The notes: generated by a model not told the origin, from the sequence alone. A DNA stretch of 25,188 bases from CAYGAM01 sp964347915 (GCA_964347915.1 CAYGAM010000024.1:1-25188); one strand, 5' to 3'; positions 6,527 through 13,857 are shown, counted from the first letter of the stretch. A program made the numbers and translations.

Positions 6527-6608
6527 TGGTTCTCTTGATGCTGCATGCGCAGCTGCGAGTATTCCTTGACTGCGCATCATCCCAAGGCCGTGCCTGGAAT
6601 CAAAATCA

Positions 6609-6641
6609 TGCTCATGAATGGGAAATTGCGCTGCATGAGCA
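6609..6641. repeat. 8-bp inverted repeat in spacer
   Basis: TGCTCATG (6609-6616) pairs with CATGAGCA (6634-6641) around a 17-nt loop, and CATGAGCA recurs at 6649-6656. It lies between the two-TM gene stop (6748) and the AK6 start, so it may mark a transcript end. No T-tract follows. Confidence 0.45.
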
Positions 6642-6747
6642 AGGATGGCATGAGCAAAGCCAAGCCGCGCCCAGAAACAATGCGGCGCCAGGAACAAAGC
6701 CGTTCTGCGACTGCAAAGCCTCGTACAGCGTCCCGCATTGGCTGCGG

Positions 6748-7158
6748 CTAGATGTATCGGAATATGGTGCGCCGCTGCGTTGGCGGAAGATCGCCTACAA
6801 GCGCAAAGTTGTACATTGGGTATGATTTTTTGTACTCTTTCATAAAGCTCCATGCCACATCCGCAGTCTTGAATTCAGTCCTGACGCCGTCAATTACGCT
6901 CTCTCTTCCATACACGTCAAAGATCACCACCACGTATTTTTTCGGCCTGTTGTGAGGGCGAGCCTTTAGCAGCCAGATGAATGCAAAAGCAAGCACGGAT
7001 GCCAAAATCACGGCCTCGCCTGCAAACTTGAAGAAGGAGAGCACTACATTGGGAATGGACTGGCCGAATATGTGGGCAACAATGTGCGAAAACGACAGCA
7101 CTGCAAGCGCCATTGCTATGTACGTTTTAGCGTCTGCAATGCTCCATGGCAGGTTCAT
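6748..7158 (-). CDS. Membrane protein with two N-terminal TM segments, unknown function
   Basis: I do not recognise this family. The N-terminus has two hydrophobic segments: about 13-32 (IAMALAVLSFSHIVAHIFG) and about 38-63 (VVLSFFKFAGEAVILASVLA, continuing into FAFIWLL). A basic stretch (KARPHNRPKK) and a soluble C-terminal part of about 65 residues with beta/alpha alternation (KYVVVIFDVYG) follow. Under the positive-inside rule the soluble part is likely cytoplasmic. The ATG at 7158 has an AT box 23-29 nt upstream, and the gene stands alone between AK6 and Kae1 spacers. Coding is supported by the ordered TM/charge pattern and codon use. Confidence 0.72.
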   Translation of the reverse strand: MNLPWSIADAKTYIAMALAVLSFSHIVAHIFGQSIPNVVLSFFKFAGEAVILASVLAFAFIWLLKARPHNRPKKYVVVIFDVYGRESVIDGVRTEFKTADVAWSFMKEYKKSYPMYNFALVGDLPPTQRRTIFRYI

Positions 7159-7180
7159 ACAGTATCCACAATCCCTTTTG

Positions 7181-7187
7181 ATTTAAC
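7181..7187 (-). promoter_or_regulatory. TATA box for the two-TM protein
   Basis: The minus strand reads GTTAAAT, 23-29 nt before the ATG at 7158. The remainder of the spacer to 7445 contains no gene I can support, only recurring ATGCCG words. Confidence 0.55.
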
Positions 7188-7445
7188 TTTTGTTGTAGGT
7201 TTCTGCCCAGGCGAAGGCTGCGGCAGCCTGACTTCATGCCGCACGGTTCCAGCGTGCAGGCCGGGATGCCGCATTGGATGCAACAGCTCCTGCTAAAATG
7301 CCGTCTTGTAGCGTGCGGCCTTGATGCTGCCGATTGGAAATAATGCCGCATCAAAGCGAAAACCCGCGCGCAGATTGCTGCTTTTAGGCGTCAATGCCTG
7401 TGATCGCCGGTATCATCCAAGCCAGGAATGATTCCGCATGACAGC

Positions 7446-8435
7446 TTATCCCTGGTATCGCACATCCACCGTATCCAGGCGCCATGACTGCCTGACAAAT
7501 GTGGATTCCAGCGCGGCTCCGCTGCCAGATTCGGCCTCCCGCAGCCCCGTCCATGCAATCTGCGAGCCGCAGTCTCCAGAGTACTTTGGCGGAGCCACAA
7601 AGAATTTGGCGCGGTGCCTCTTGCACAGCATGCTTAGCATCTCTGAAAGGCGCGCATTAGCTGCCACGCCGCCTACGGCCAGCAGCTCGCGCTTGGCCGT
7701 AAATGCAAGAGCCCGCTCTACAGCCTCGCATATCATGGCAAACGCAGTCTCCTGCAGCGAATAGCAGGCGGACTCGGCGCCGCCGGCAGCTGCAAGCTTT
7801 GCGGCAGAAAGCAGTCCCGAAAATGAAACGTCGTTGCCCTTGACCGTGTACGGCAGGTGCCGGTACTGCTGCGTTTTTGATGCAAGATCTTCCACCTTTC
7901 TGCCGCACGGCGATGCAAATCCGAGCGAGCGCCCAAACTGATCCAGCAGCTGTCCCAGGGTAATGTCAAGGGTCTCGCCAAAGACCCGCCACCTGTTCAT
8001 CATAAACGCCAAAAGCATGGTGTGCCCGCCGGACACCAGCAGGACAAGCGGGTTGGATGATCCCGTAAGCATCTTGCCAAGCTCAATGTGCCCTATCGCA
8101 TGGTTTACCGGATATATGGGAATGCCGTGGTACGACGCAAGGGCGCGGGCTATTACCGCGCCGACTCGAAGGCATGGCCCAAGCCCGGGACCTGCGGCGT
8201 ATGATATCATGTCCAAGTCTCCGATCGAGACTCCTGCCTGCTGCAGCGCGTCCTGAAGGACTTTTGGTCCGCGCTCTGCATGGTGCCTGGACGCCTCGCG
8301 GGGATGTATGCCTTCGCCGCCGGGCGGAGCGTATATGCTTCGAACATCCGAGAGTATCGCGCCGCTTTTTTTGCTCTTTTTTAAGACGGCGCACGAAAAC
8401 GTATGAGCCGTGCTCTCAATGCCCAGGCAGATCAT
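7446..8435 (-). CDS. kae1: Kae1, tRNA N6-threonylcarbamoyladenosine synthase catalytic subunit
   Basis: This is the catalytic subunit of the KEOPS complex, which transfers threonylcarbamoyl to A37 of ANN-decoding tRNAs. It is an ASKHA-fold protein with LGIESTAHTF at the start, HPREASRHHAE (44-54), AAGPGLGPCLRVG, and the metal-binding NHAIGHIE (His112, His116). The nucleotide-binding VSGGHT and a C-terminal YSGDCGSQIAW carry the conserved phosphate and metal residues. At 329 residues it is full length and not fused to the Bud32 kinase, which must lie elsewhere. The ATG at 8435 shares its A with the TAA of the upstream YchF gene (TAATG), so Kae1 is translated by coupling from the same mRNA. Confidence 0.95.
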   Translation of the reverse strand: MICLGIESTAHTFSCAVLKKSKKSGAILSDVRSIYAPPGGEGIHPREASRHHAERGPKVLQDALQQAGVSIGDLDMISYAAGPGLGPCLRVGAVIARALASYHGIPIYPVNHAIGHIELGKMLTGSSNPLVLLVSGGHTMLLAFMMNRWRVFGETLDITLGQLLDQFGRSLGFASPCGRKVEDLASKTQQYRHLPYTVKGNDVSFSGLLSAAKLAAAGGAESACYSLQETAFAMICEAVERALAFTAKRELLAVGGVAANARLSEMLSMLCKRHRAKFFVAPPKYSGDCGSQIAWTGLREAESGSGAALESTFVRQSWRLDTVDVRYQG

Positions 8436-9613
8436 TATCCCCTGCTCCCCGCCGACACTATTTTGATTATGTCGCCGTGCTGCAGCTTGTGGTCGGCTCC
8501 TATGCGCTGGCCAGTCTTGCAGTCTATGCCGTACAGAAACCCCTTTGCGATATCCGCGTGAATCGTTTCTGCAAGGTTCTTTGCAGTCGAGCCTGGGACA
8601 AGCAGCTTTGCATCCGGAAATACGACGCCGTTCTTGTCCGTAAATTTTGCCTCGTCTTCCACGGGATATGCAACTATCATTCCAAGCAGGTCGAATACGG
8701 CGCTGTCTAAAACATGCTGCACTCCGGTATTGCCGATTTTGGACAGCACATCATCTGCCATGCCCAGGGCCTTTTGCTGCTGCGGGGAGACCGGCTTGGC
8801 TATGGAAAACTTTTCCGATCCTGGCGCATACTTTATCATTCCGGCTCCGGCAGCCTTTCTGAGCAGTAGCTCCGCCTCGGCGCTGCACGGCACTACTGCG
8901 CCATCTATATTGTTTATTATGCCAAGGTCGGGGCACCTGTCCGCCTTGTTTGCCGCAATTATTACGGGCCTGGTCATCTCCCGGAGAGCTGAGACCAGCA
9001 TCAAAAGATCGCCGTCCGTCCAGCCTGCCACCGGCTTTGCCTGCAGCATGGTCTTGGACAGGGCGGCCTGCACATCGTTCTCGGTTATGCCGAGGCCGCT
9101 GAACCGCCTTGCTATTCCTTCCGCCAGCTTGGTCTTTTGCTGAGCCAGCTCCCTGCGAAGCTTTTCCCATTCCCGGAGCAGTATCTGCAGAAACCACTGA
9201 TCAAACTCGCTTTGGACAAATTCCAGATCCTGGAGCGGGTCGTGGGTTCCGGGAGGAACCGGCTGTCCTTGAATGTCGGTGGAGCCGGCAATGTCTACTA
9301 CGTGAATGAGCGCGCTGGCCTGCCTTGCATCGTCCAGAAACTGGTTGCCAAGACCCTTGCCGTCATGAGCTCCTGGCACCAGCCCTGCAACATCTATCAG
9401 CTTGACTGGAACGTACCTTGTGCCGTCATCGCACCCTTCTGAATGCTCTACTCCTGCGCTCTTGCAGGCGCACTCTGTTCTCACGTACGCCACTCCAACG
9501 TTTGGCTGTATTGTAGTAAATGGAAAGTTTCCTGTCTGGGCCGGTATCTGGGTTGCCGCAGAAAAGAATGTAGACTTGCCTACGTTTGCCTTTCCCAAAA
9601 GCCCAATCTGCAC
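8435..9613 (-). CDS. ychF: YchF/OLA1-type Obg-family translation-associated NTPase
   Basis: This ribosome-associated NTPase of the TRAFAC Obg/YchF group has a G domain followed by a C-terminal TGS domain. The P-loop is GKANVGKS at 7-14, G3 is DVAGLVPGAH, and NKAD is the G4 motif. The TGS end is seen in GFLYGIDCKTGQRIG and HGDIIKIVSA. The frame extends upstream to 9754, but I chose the GTG at 9613 because it gives the family N-terminus MQIGLLGKANVGKS and a typical 392-residue length, with an AT box at 9635-9643 about 22-30 nt before it. In-frame alternatives are GTG 9637 and ATG 9661. It is first in an operon with kae1. Confidence 0.92.
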   Translation of the reverse strand: MQIGLLGKANVGKSTFFSAATQIPAQTGNFPFTTIQPNVGVAYVRTECACKSAGVEHSEGCDDGTRYVPVKLIDVAGLVPGAHDGKGLGNQFLDDARQASALIHVVDIAGSTDIQGQPVPPGTHDPLQDLEFVQSEFDQWFLQILLREWEKLRRELAQQKTKLAEGIARRFSGLGITENDVQAALSKTMLQAKPVAGWTDGDLLMLVSALREMTRPVIIAANKADRCPDLGIINNIDGAVVPCSAEAELLLRKAAGAGMIKYAPGSEKFSIAKPVSPQQQKALGMADDVLSKIGNTGVQHVLDSAVFDLLGMIVAYPVEDEAKFTDKNGVVFPDAKLLVPGSTAKNLAETIHADIAKGFLYGIDCKTGQRIGADHKLQHGDIIKIVSAGSRG

Positions 9614-9634
9614 AGGTATGATTTCTTCAAGCCG

Positions 9635-9643
9635 CACATAAAC
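9635..9643 (-). promoter_or_regulatory. TATA-like box deciding the ychF start
   Basis: The minus strand reads GTTTATGTG, 22-30 nt before GTG 9613. If this is the promoter, the upstream ATG at 9661 would not be transcribed. Confidence 0.5.
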
Positions 9644-9752
9644 ACTTTGGCAGGGGGGCATGAAATGCAAGAGCCTGAAAGCAGCTGATGCTGCGCCCGA
9701 ACGGTGCGATGAAGTTTGCCGCAGGCAGTTGCTGCGCCTGCATTCACGGCGC

Positions 9753-9760
9753 ATTTAAAA
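9753..9760 (+). promoter_or_regulatory. TATA box for the GRAM-like gene
   Basis: ATTTAAAA lies 25-32 nt before the ATG at 9785, supporting that start over the upstream in-frame ATG at 9716, which precedes the box. Confidence 0.6.
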
Positions 9761-9784
9761 TTGGGCGGGCGCAACGGCCGTACC

Positions 9785-10120
9785 ATGAAGGAAGACGAAA
9801 AAAAGATTCGTCAGGAGGACTGCAGCGAGGACAGCATGCTTGCAGGCATACTGACGCTTACCAACAGGCGCATCGCATTTGACAAGACAAAGGGGCGCAT
9901 AATGGACTTTACAAAAAAATTTGGAGAGACGGTACTGGACGCGCCGCTAGGAGACATTGAGGATGCGTGGAAGGAAGGACGCCTCATGAAAAAAGTCTGC
10001 ATTACGGTAAAAACGCCTGACGGCTCCAAGACGTACAAGTTTGGCGTATTCAGCAACGGCAGCTGGCTGAAATCCATACAGCAGGCGATTGAAGACTCGA
10101 AAAATACTAAATCGTCCTAG
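9785..10120 (+). CDS. GRAM/PH-like domain protein (111 aa)
   Basis: This small cytoplasmic protein resembles GRAM or bacterial-PH domains. After an acidic/basic lead (MKEDEKKIRQEDCSEDS) it shows LAGILTLTNRRIAFDKTKG, the strand-turn pattern (TNRRIxF) typical of that fold, then PLGDIEDAWKEG and KTYKFGVFSNGSWLKSIQQA, ending in the expected C-terminal helix. Such domains often bind lipid or protein partners, but the ligand here is unknown. The start at 9785 was chosen because an AT box lies 25-32 nt upstream and the extra upstream residues do not look like protein. Its TAG stop overlaps the TAG of the convergent FBP aldolase/phosphatase gene in a shared CTAG. Confidence 0.75.
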   Translation: MKEDEKKIRQEDCSEDSMLAGILTLTNRRIAFDKTKGRIMDFTKKFGETVLDAPLGDIEDAWKEGRLMKKVCITVKTPDGSKTYKFGVFSNGSWLKSIQQAIEDSKNTKSS

Positions 10121-11250
10121 TCTGGATCTTCATAGGACTCTTTGCGGGCTCCTGTGCCGGCGTCTTCAATAGGCTTCATCTTCTTTCTCAAGTCCTCTGC
10201 CCGCACGCGATATCCTTCCGCATATTCAAGCTCGTCAGGCACCAGCGTTGCGGGATGCACAAATCCCTGGCTTCGCATCTCAAGCGCCTTTCTTGTGGCA
10301 GTCTCTCTGACGTAATCCCAGTCGGGAGTGGAGAATCCGTCAAACGGTCCTGTCAGTATGCCGCCGTGCATGCTGAATACGAGCGCTTCTACAATCGGAA
10401 TGCAAAAGTTGATGGTTGCAGCAGAGTTTAGCTTTACCGGCATAAGCGGCATGTTGTGGCTTCCGCGCGTGTTGCCTGCCACATAGTGCGGATTGTTAAA
10501 GACGCTGCCGGCCTCTTCTGTTGCTGGAAAATTCTTTTGAGTACGCACCACGCAGATGGGATCGTCCTTGCCGACATATGTTCCGGCTATGTTGTGCAGC
10601 CTGTCCGTAGATGCTGCAACTATGGGCTCGCCGTCCTTGGTCTCAACTGATGATATGACATACCTTGCAGGATACATCAGCGCGGCTTCCAGTATCGGCT
10701 TGTCGTTCCACAGTTCCAGCCTTGCAGTCTCTCCCTTTTCCACATCCATTACATTAACTACAACGCCGCGCGCCAAAGACTTGTTTACAATCAGTCCTGT
10801 ATTGCTCAGCGAGTCCACAAACAGCCTGTACATTGGATAATTGAACGCGCCAGGCTCGGTCTTGTCTGCTGCAAATACCGTAAATGCCTCATTCGGCCTC
10901 TCCTCAAACTCCATCTCGGCCACGCCTGGACCCATGCCCTTTACGTTGCCGGAGAACGAGTCCTTTAGCAGGTCCTGTCCCGCGCCGTAGAGCCCTTCGC
11001 TTTTTGCTACTGCAGTTCCAGCTTCAAATGCGCGCCATGCCAGGCCGTGGATATCTGCACTGTCCGTTCCCCGTGCATGCGTCATTATGATATGAACATC
11101 GTCGCCGCAGTATCCCACGTAATGATCGATCAGCATGCTGCCAGACGCTTTTACAGTATCGCGCACTGCCTTTAGCAGCCCGTCGCTGGGCTTTGTGTGG
11201 CCGCCGACCCCGCCGACATCTGCTTTTATGGCTGATACTGTAACCTTCAT
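10117..11250 (-). CDS. fbp: Fructose-1,6-bisphosphate aldolase/phosphatase (type V)
   Basis: This bifunctional gluconeogenic enzyme condenses dihydroxyacetone phosphate with glyceraldehyde 3-phosphate and then dephosphorylates the bisphosphate to fructose 6-phosphate in one active site. It is typical of archaea and deep bacteria. The N-terminus MKVTVSAIKADVGGVGGH carries the metal ligands Asp11 and His18, and YCGDDVHI supplies the paired Asp (50, 51). Further family blocks are FAADKTEPGAFNYP, PARYVISS, GSHNMPLMPV and GPFDGFSTPDWDYVR. I started at ATG 11250, six codons inside the longest frame, since it matches the family start and an AT box lies 23-30 nt upstream. It is 377 residues, full length, and fits the autotrophic carbon metabolism of this group. 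Confidence 0.95.
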   Translation of the reverse strand: MKVTVSAIKADVGGVGGHTKPSDGLLKAVRDTVKASGSMLIDHYVGYCGDDVHIIMTHARGTDSADIHGLAWRAFEAGTAVAKSEGLYGAGQDLLKDSFSGNVKGMGPGVAEMEFEERPNEAFTVFAADKTEPGAFNYPMYRLFVDSLSNTGLIVNKSLARGVVVNVMDVEKGETARLELWNDKPILEAALMYPARYVISSVETKDGEPIVAASTDRLHNIAGTYVGKDDPICVVRTQKNFPATEEAGSVFNNPHYVAGNTRGSHNMPLMPVKLNSAATINFCIPIVEALVFSMHGGILTGPFDGFSTPDWDYVRETATRKALEMRSQGFVHPATLVPDELEYAEGYRVRAEDLRKKMKPIEDAGTGARKESYEDPD

Positions 11251-11272
11251 GCCATGCCGTTGTTTCATCCTT

Positions 11273-11280
11273 GATTTATA
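11273..11280 (-). promoter_or_regulatory. TATA box for FBP aldolase/phosphatase
   Basis: The minus strand reads TATAAATC, 23-30 nt before the ATG at 11250. The match is strong and supports leaderless initiation. Confidence 0.7.
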
Positions 11281-11466
11281 TGAATCCCGACAGCGCCTAA
11301 GCGAAATGTACTGCAGATTGGGTGTTGGGGCGGCGGTTTGGGCTCAGGCAGCGGAGGCTCCATCTGCTCCTTGAATGCCGGCATTGCCGTTCTGCTCTGC
11401 CTGTTGATTTCATCATCGTGCGGAGCCCGGACAATTATCCGCTCGTTAAGCAGTATCAGGAAATAA

Positions 11467-11721
11467 AGAGAGCATCGCTCTGGATTTGATGCCAGCAATT
11501 CTTGCTTTGGCTCTGCACTCCTCCTGCTTGGCATATCCTGGCACTATTCCATTCCAACTGCACTGATTGACAGCAATGGAACCGGATGTGACTACCTTGC
11601 AGATGAAAAACCGACTGCATTTTTCATAAAATGGGAACGCATGATTTGTCAGGATACAAAAAATACTAGAAAGTGTTGGGGGGCTATACTAGCGATTACA
11701 AATATTGTCGCTGAAAAGTAA
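11467..11721 (+). pseudogene. Possible remnant coding frame, unknown, no start codon
   Basis: This stop-to-stop frame of 84 codons opens right after a TAA at 11464 and ends with TAA at 11719-11721. Its first ATG is at 11641, too late to matter. The translation contains a hydrophobic stretch (ALLLLGISWHYSIPTALI) followed by a polar segment with three cysteines (GTGCDYLADEKPTAFF, then MICQDTK and RKCWGA). That would suit the end of a small secreted protein. A separate ATG frame at 11489 gives a signal-peptide-like start (MPAILALALHSS) that stops after 25 codons, so a frameshift could once have joined them. It may equally be chance. Confidence 0.25.
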
Positions 11722-11929
11722 CGATCTGTGCCTGTATTTCCGCTTTGGAGCGACATTAGTTGCGAGCGCAAGTATAGTCCATTACGCACCTCTAGTATTT
11801 TGTAAAAATATGCCGCATTCTGCTGAAACAAATCACACCTTTGCACTATGCAATCCAAATTTTACATCTTGAAATGGATTTTAATGAAAAAATTGATATT
11901 GTGAGGAACGCTGATAAAAATCGTAACGG

Positions 11930-11937
11930 TAATAAAT
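11930..11937 (+). promoter_or_regulatory. TATA-like box for the EF-1A operon
   Basis: TAATAAAT lies 22-29 nt before the ATG at 11959. Two out-of-frame ATGs (11945, 11948) sit between box and start, so the exact transcription start matters. Confidence 0.5.
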
Positions 11938-11958
11938 GCCTTTTATGATGCGTATCAT

Positions 11959-13257
11959 ATGGCAACAAAGCCGCACCTGAACCTGATAATAACAGGCCAC
12001 ATCGACAACGGTAAGTCCACTACGATGGGGCACTTTTTGATGGATCACGGAGTTGTAGACGAAAGGACAATTGCCCAGCATGCAGCCGAGTCTGAAAAGA
12101 CCGGCAAGGGAGACACATTCAAGTACGCCTGGGTGATGGACAACATCAAGGACGAAAGGGAGCGGGGAATTACAATTGATCTTGCATTCCAAAAATTTGA
12201 GACTTCAAAATACTTTTTCACGCTGATAGACGCCCCAGGACACAGGGACTTTATCAAGAACATGATTACGGGAGCATCGGAAGCAGACTGCGCCGTTCTA
12301 GTCCTCTCTGCAAAAGAGGGCGAGACTGATACTGCGGTCGCACCGGGAGGACAGGCTCGCGAGCATGCATTTCTGCTCAAGACGCTGGGCGTTGACCAGC
12401 TTATTGTTGCAATCAACAAAATGGACGACAGCAATTACAGCCAGGATGCATTCAATGCCGCAAAGGAAAAGGGGGAAAAGCTGATCCGCTCTGTAGGCTA
12501 CAAAATCGACCAAGTTCCGTTTATTCCAGTATCTGGCTGGAAGGGCGACAATCTTGTTAAAAAATCCGAAAACATGTCTTGGTACAACGGCAAGACACTG
12601 CTGCAGGCTTTTGACGACTTTTCATCACCGGAAAAGCCGATAAGCAAGCCGTTGCGCGTGCCGATTCAAGATGTCTATACAATAACCGGAGTAGGCACTG
12701 TTCCCGTAGGAAGGGTAGAGACAGGCAGCATGAAGGTGGCAGACAAGATTATCGTAATGCCGTCAGGCGCTACGGGCGAGATAAAGTCAATTGAGACGCA
12801 CCACACCCAGATGGAGAGCGCAGAGGCTGGGGACAACATTGGATTCAACCTGCGCGGAATAGACAAAAAGGATATCAAGCGCGGCGACGTTTTGGGAACA
12901 TCGGCCAGCCCGCCCAAAGTGGCAAAAGAGTTTCTGGCTCAGATTATCGTAATTCACCACCCGACAGCCATTGCTCCAGGGTACACCCCTGTAATGCACT
13001 GCCATACTGCCCAGGTAGCCGCCACAATCACTGAATTTGTATCAAAGATAAACCCGGCAACCGGAGCTGCCGACGAAGAGGCGCCAAAGTTCCTCAAGGT
13101 TGGAGATTCTGCTATTGTAAAGATTCGACCTGTCCGGCCTACGCCGATTGAGACGTTTAAAGAATTTCCCGAAATGGGACGATTTGCCCTGCGGGACATG
13201 GGTGCAACCATTGCCGCAGGTGTTGTAAAGCAGATTATCGAAGAACACACGGCGTAG
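11959..13257 (+). CDS. tuf: Translation elongation factor 1-alpha (aEF-1A)
   Basis: This GTPase delivers aminoacyl-tRNA to the ribosomal A site. It has a GTPase domain followed by two beta-barrel domains, 432 residues. G1 is GHIDNGKS at 13-20, where most EF-1A proteins have GHVDHGKS; I recall the IDN form from other thaumarchaea. G2 is RGITID, G3 is DAPGHRDF, G4 is NKMD and G5 lies in VSGWKG. The C-terminal barrels include GVGTVPVGRVE and KIRPVRPTPIE. It heads a plus-strand operon, with uS10 starting 13 nt after its stop, the usual archaeal gene order. An AT box lies just upstream. Confidence 0.97.
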   Translation: MATKPHLNLIITGHIDNGKSTTMGHFLMDHGVVDERTIAQHAAESEKTGKGDTFKYAWVMDNIKDERERGITIDLAFQKFETSKYFFTLIDAPGHRDFIKNMITGASEADCAVLVLSAKEGETDTAVAPGGQAREHAFLLKTLGVDQLIVAINKMDDSNYSQDAFNAAKEKGEKLIRSVGYKIDQVPFIPVSGWKGDNLVKKSENMSWYNGKTLLQAFDDFSSPEKPISKPLRVPIQDVYTITGVGTVPVGRVETGSMKVADKIIVMPSGATGEIKSIETHHTQMESAEAGDNIGFNLRGIDKKDIKRGDVLGTSASPPKVAKEFLAQIIVIHHPTAIAPGYTPVMHCHTAQVAATITEFVSKINPATGAADEEAPKFLKVGDSAIVKIRPVRPTPIETFKEFPEMGRFALRDMGATIAAGVVKQIIEEHTA

Positions 13258-13270
13258 ATGTGTCAAGCAG

Positions 13271-13579
13271 ATGCCTCAACACGCCCGCATCAAAGTTACC
13301 AGCATCAACCTGTCAAAACTTAACGGCGTGTGCGAAAAGATTCTGCAGATTGGAAAAAATACCGGAGTCCGAATCAAGGGGCCGATCCCGCTTCCAGTCA
13401 AGCGGCTGCGCGTGGCTACAAGAAAGTCGCCCTGCGGCAACGGCACCGAAACTTATGAGAAATGGGAGATGCGGATGCACCGCAGAATATTTGTAATAAA
13501 CGTGGACGAAAAGGCCATGAAGCAGCTGACAAGAATAGATCCGCCAAACGACGTATATGTGGAGCTGAACATTACATGA
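13271..13579 (+). CDS. rps10: 30S ribosomal protein uS10
   Basis: This small-subunit head protein is 102 residues, the normal archaeal length. It shows ARIKVTSINLSKLNGVCEKI at the start, the loop-proximal IKGPIPLPVKRLRVATRKSP, and EKWEMRMHRRIFVINV. The C-terminus (LTRIDPPNDVYVELNI) is typical of archaeal and eukaryotic uS10/eS20. It sits between EF-1A (13-nt gap) and rpo12. Its stop and the rpo12 start overlap as ATGA, so the three genes form one tightly coupled unit. Confidence 0.96.
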   Translation: MPQHARIKVTSINLSKLNGVCEKILQIGKNTGVRIKGPIPLPVKRLRVATRKSPCGNGTETYEKWEMRMHRRIFVINVDEKAMKQLTRIDPPNDVYVELNIT

Positions 13580-13752
13580 GCGAACTAGGAGGCAGCGAAG
13601 AGCAGTTTGACGTACTGTACTCTTGCCTGCGCTGCGGCACCAAGGTCTCAAACACGGAACTCAGCCGCCTTCCGGAAATAAAATGCATATGCGGATTTCG
13701 CATATTCACAAAGGTAAGGCCGCCGATAGTCAAAAAGCTGGACGCCGTCTAA
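13576..13752 (+). CDS. rpo12: RNA polymerase subunit Rpo12 (RpoP), with shortened zinc knuckle
   Basis: This is the small zinc-ribbon subunit of archaeal RNA polymerase, 58 residues, helping hold the Rpo3/Rpo10 assembly platform. The order YSCLRCGTKVS, then LSRLPEIKCICGFRI, then TKVRPP matches Rpo12 proteins (CxKCW, then LPGVRCPYCGYKI, then RKP). The second knuckle is CxC followed by G instead of CxxC, one residue shorter than usual. The start is the ATG at 13576, overlapping the uS10 TGA by ATGA; longer in-frame upstream readings lie inside uS10 and are not real. The first 10 residues are a short acidic extension. Confidence 0.88.
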   Translation: MSELGGSEEQFDVLYSCLRCGTKVSNTELSRLPEIKCICGFRIFTKVRPPIVKKLDAV

Positions 13753-13857
13753 AGGACGCGCCTTTAAATCAAAAATCCATACCTTCAATCCAAGGACCAA
13801 CATTTTCAATCCAGGAATGGCATTGTACCAGGACTGCTGCAATGCGGACTGCCAGTG

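Larger units (their letters stand above)
11251..11958. other. 708-bp gene-poor region between fbp and EF-1A
   Basis: The two ends hold the divergent promoters of fbp (11273-11280) and EF-1A (11930-11937). Between them no frame has a start, length and composition that I trust as a gene. One plus-strand frame (11467-11721) has protein-like codons but no start. A minus-strand frame (11265-11534) is Pro-rich and runs through the fbp promoter. The section 11722-11930 is AT-rich and shows nothing I can assign. Confidence 0.55.

Noticed and set aside
9614..9754. N-terminal extension of YchF from the longest open frame
   Set aside because: The extra residues are Arg-, Cys- and Ser-rich noise, the AT box lies inside this part, and the family begins at MQIGLLGKANVGK-like sequence.
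11265..11534. Minus-strand 89-codon open frame with a Pro-rich stretch (PPLPEPKPPP)
   Set aside because: It runs through the fbp TATA box region, has no promoter-like AT box before its ATG, and its composition does not resemble the neighbouring proteins. It looks like a chance frame.
13751..13765. Hairpin AAAGG/CCTTT right after rpo12, as a terminator
   Set aside because: The stem is only 5 bp and is followed by AAATC rather than a T-tract, so it is too weak to call.
13784..13816. Two TTCAATCCA copies between rpo12 and rad50, considered as a repeat element or CRISPR-like start
   Set aside because: There are only two short copies with a 12-bp gap, no spacer-repeat periodicity and no cas gene in the window.
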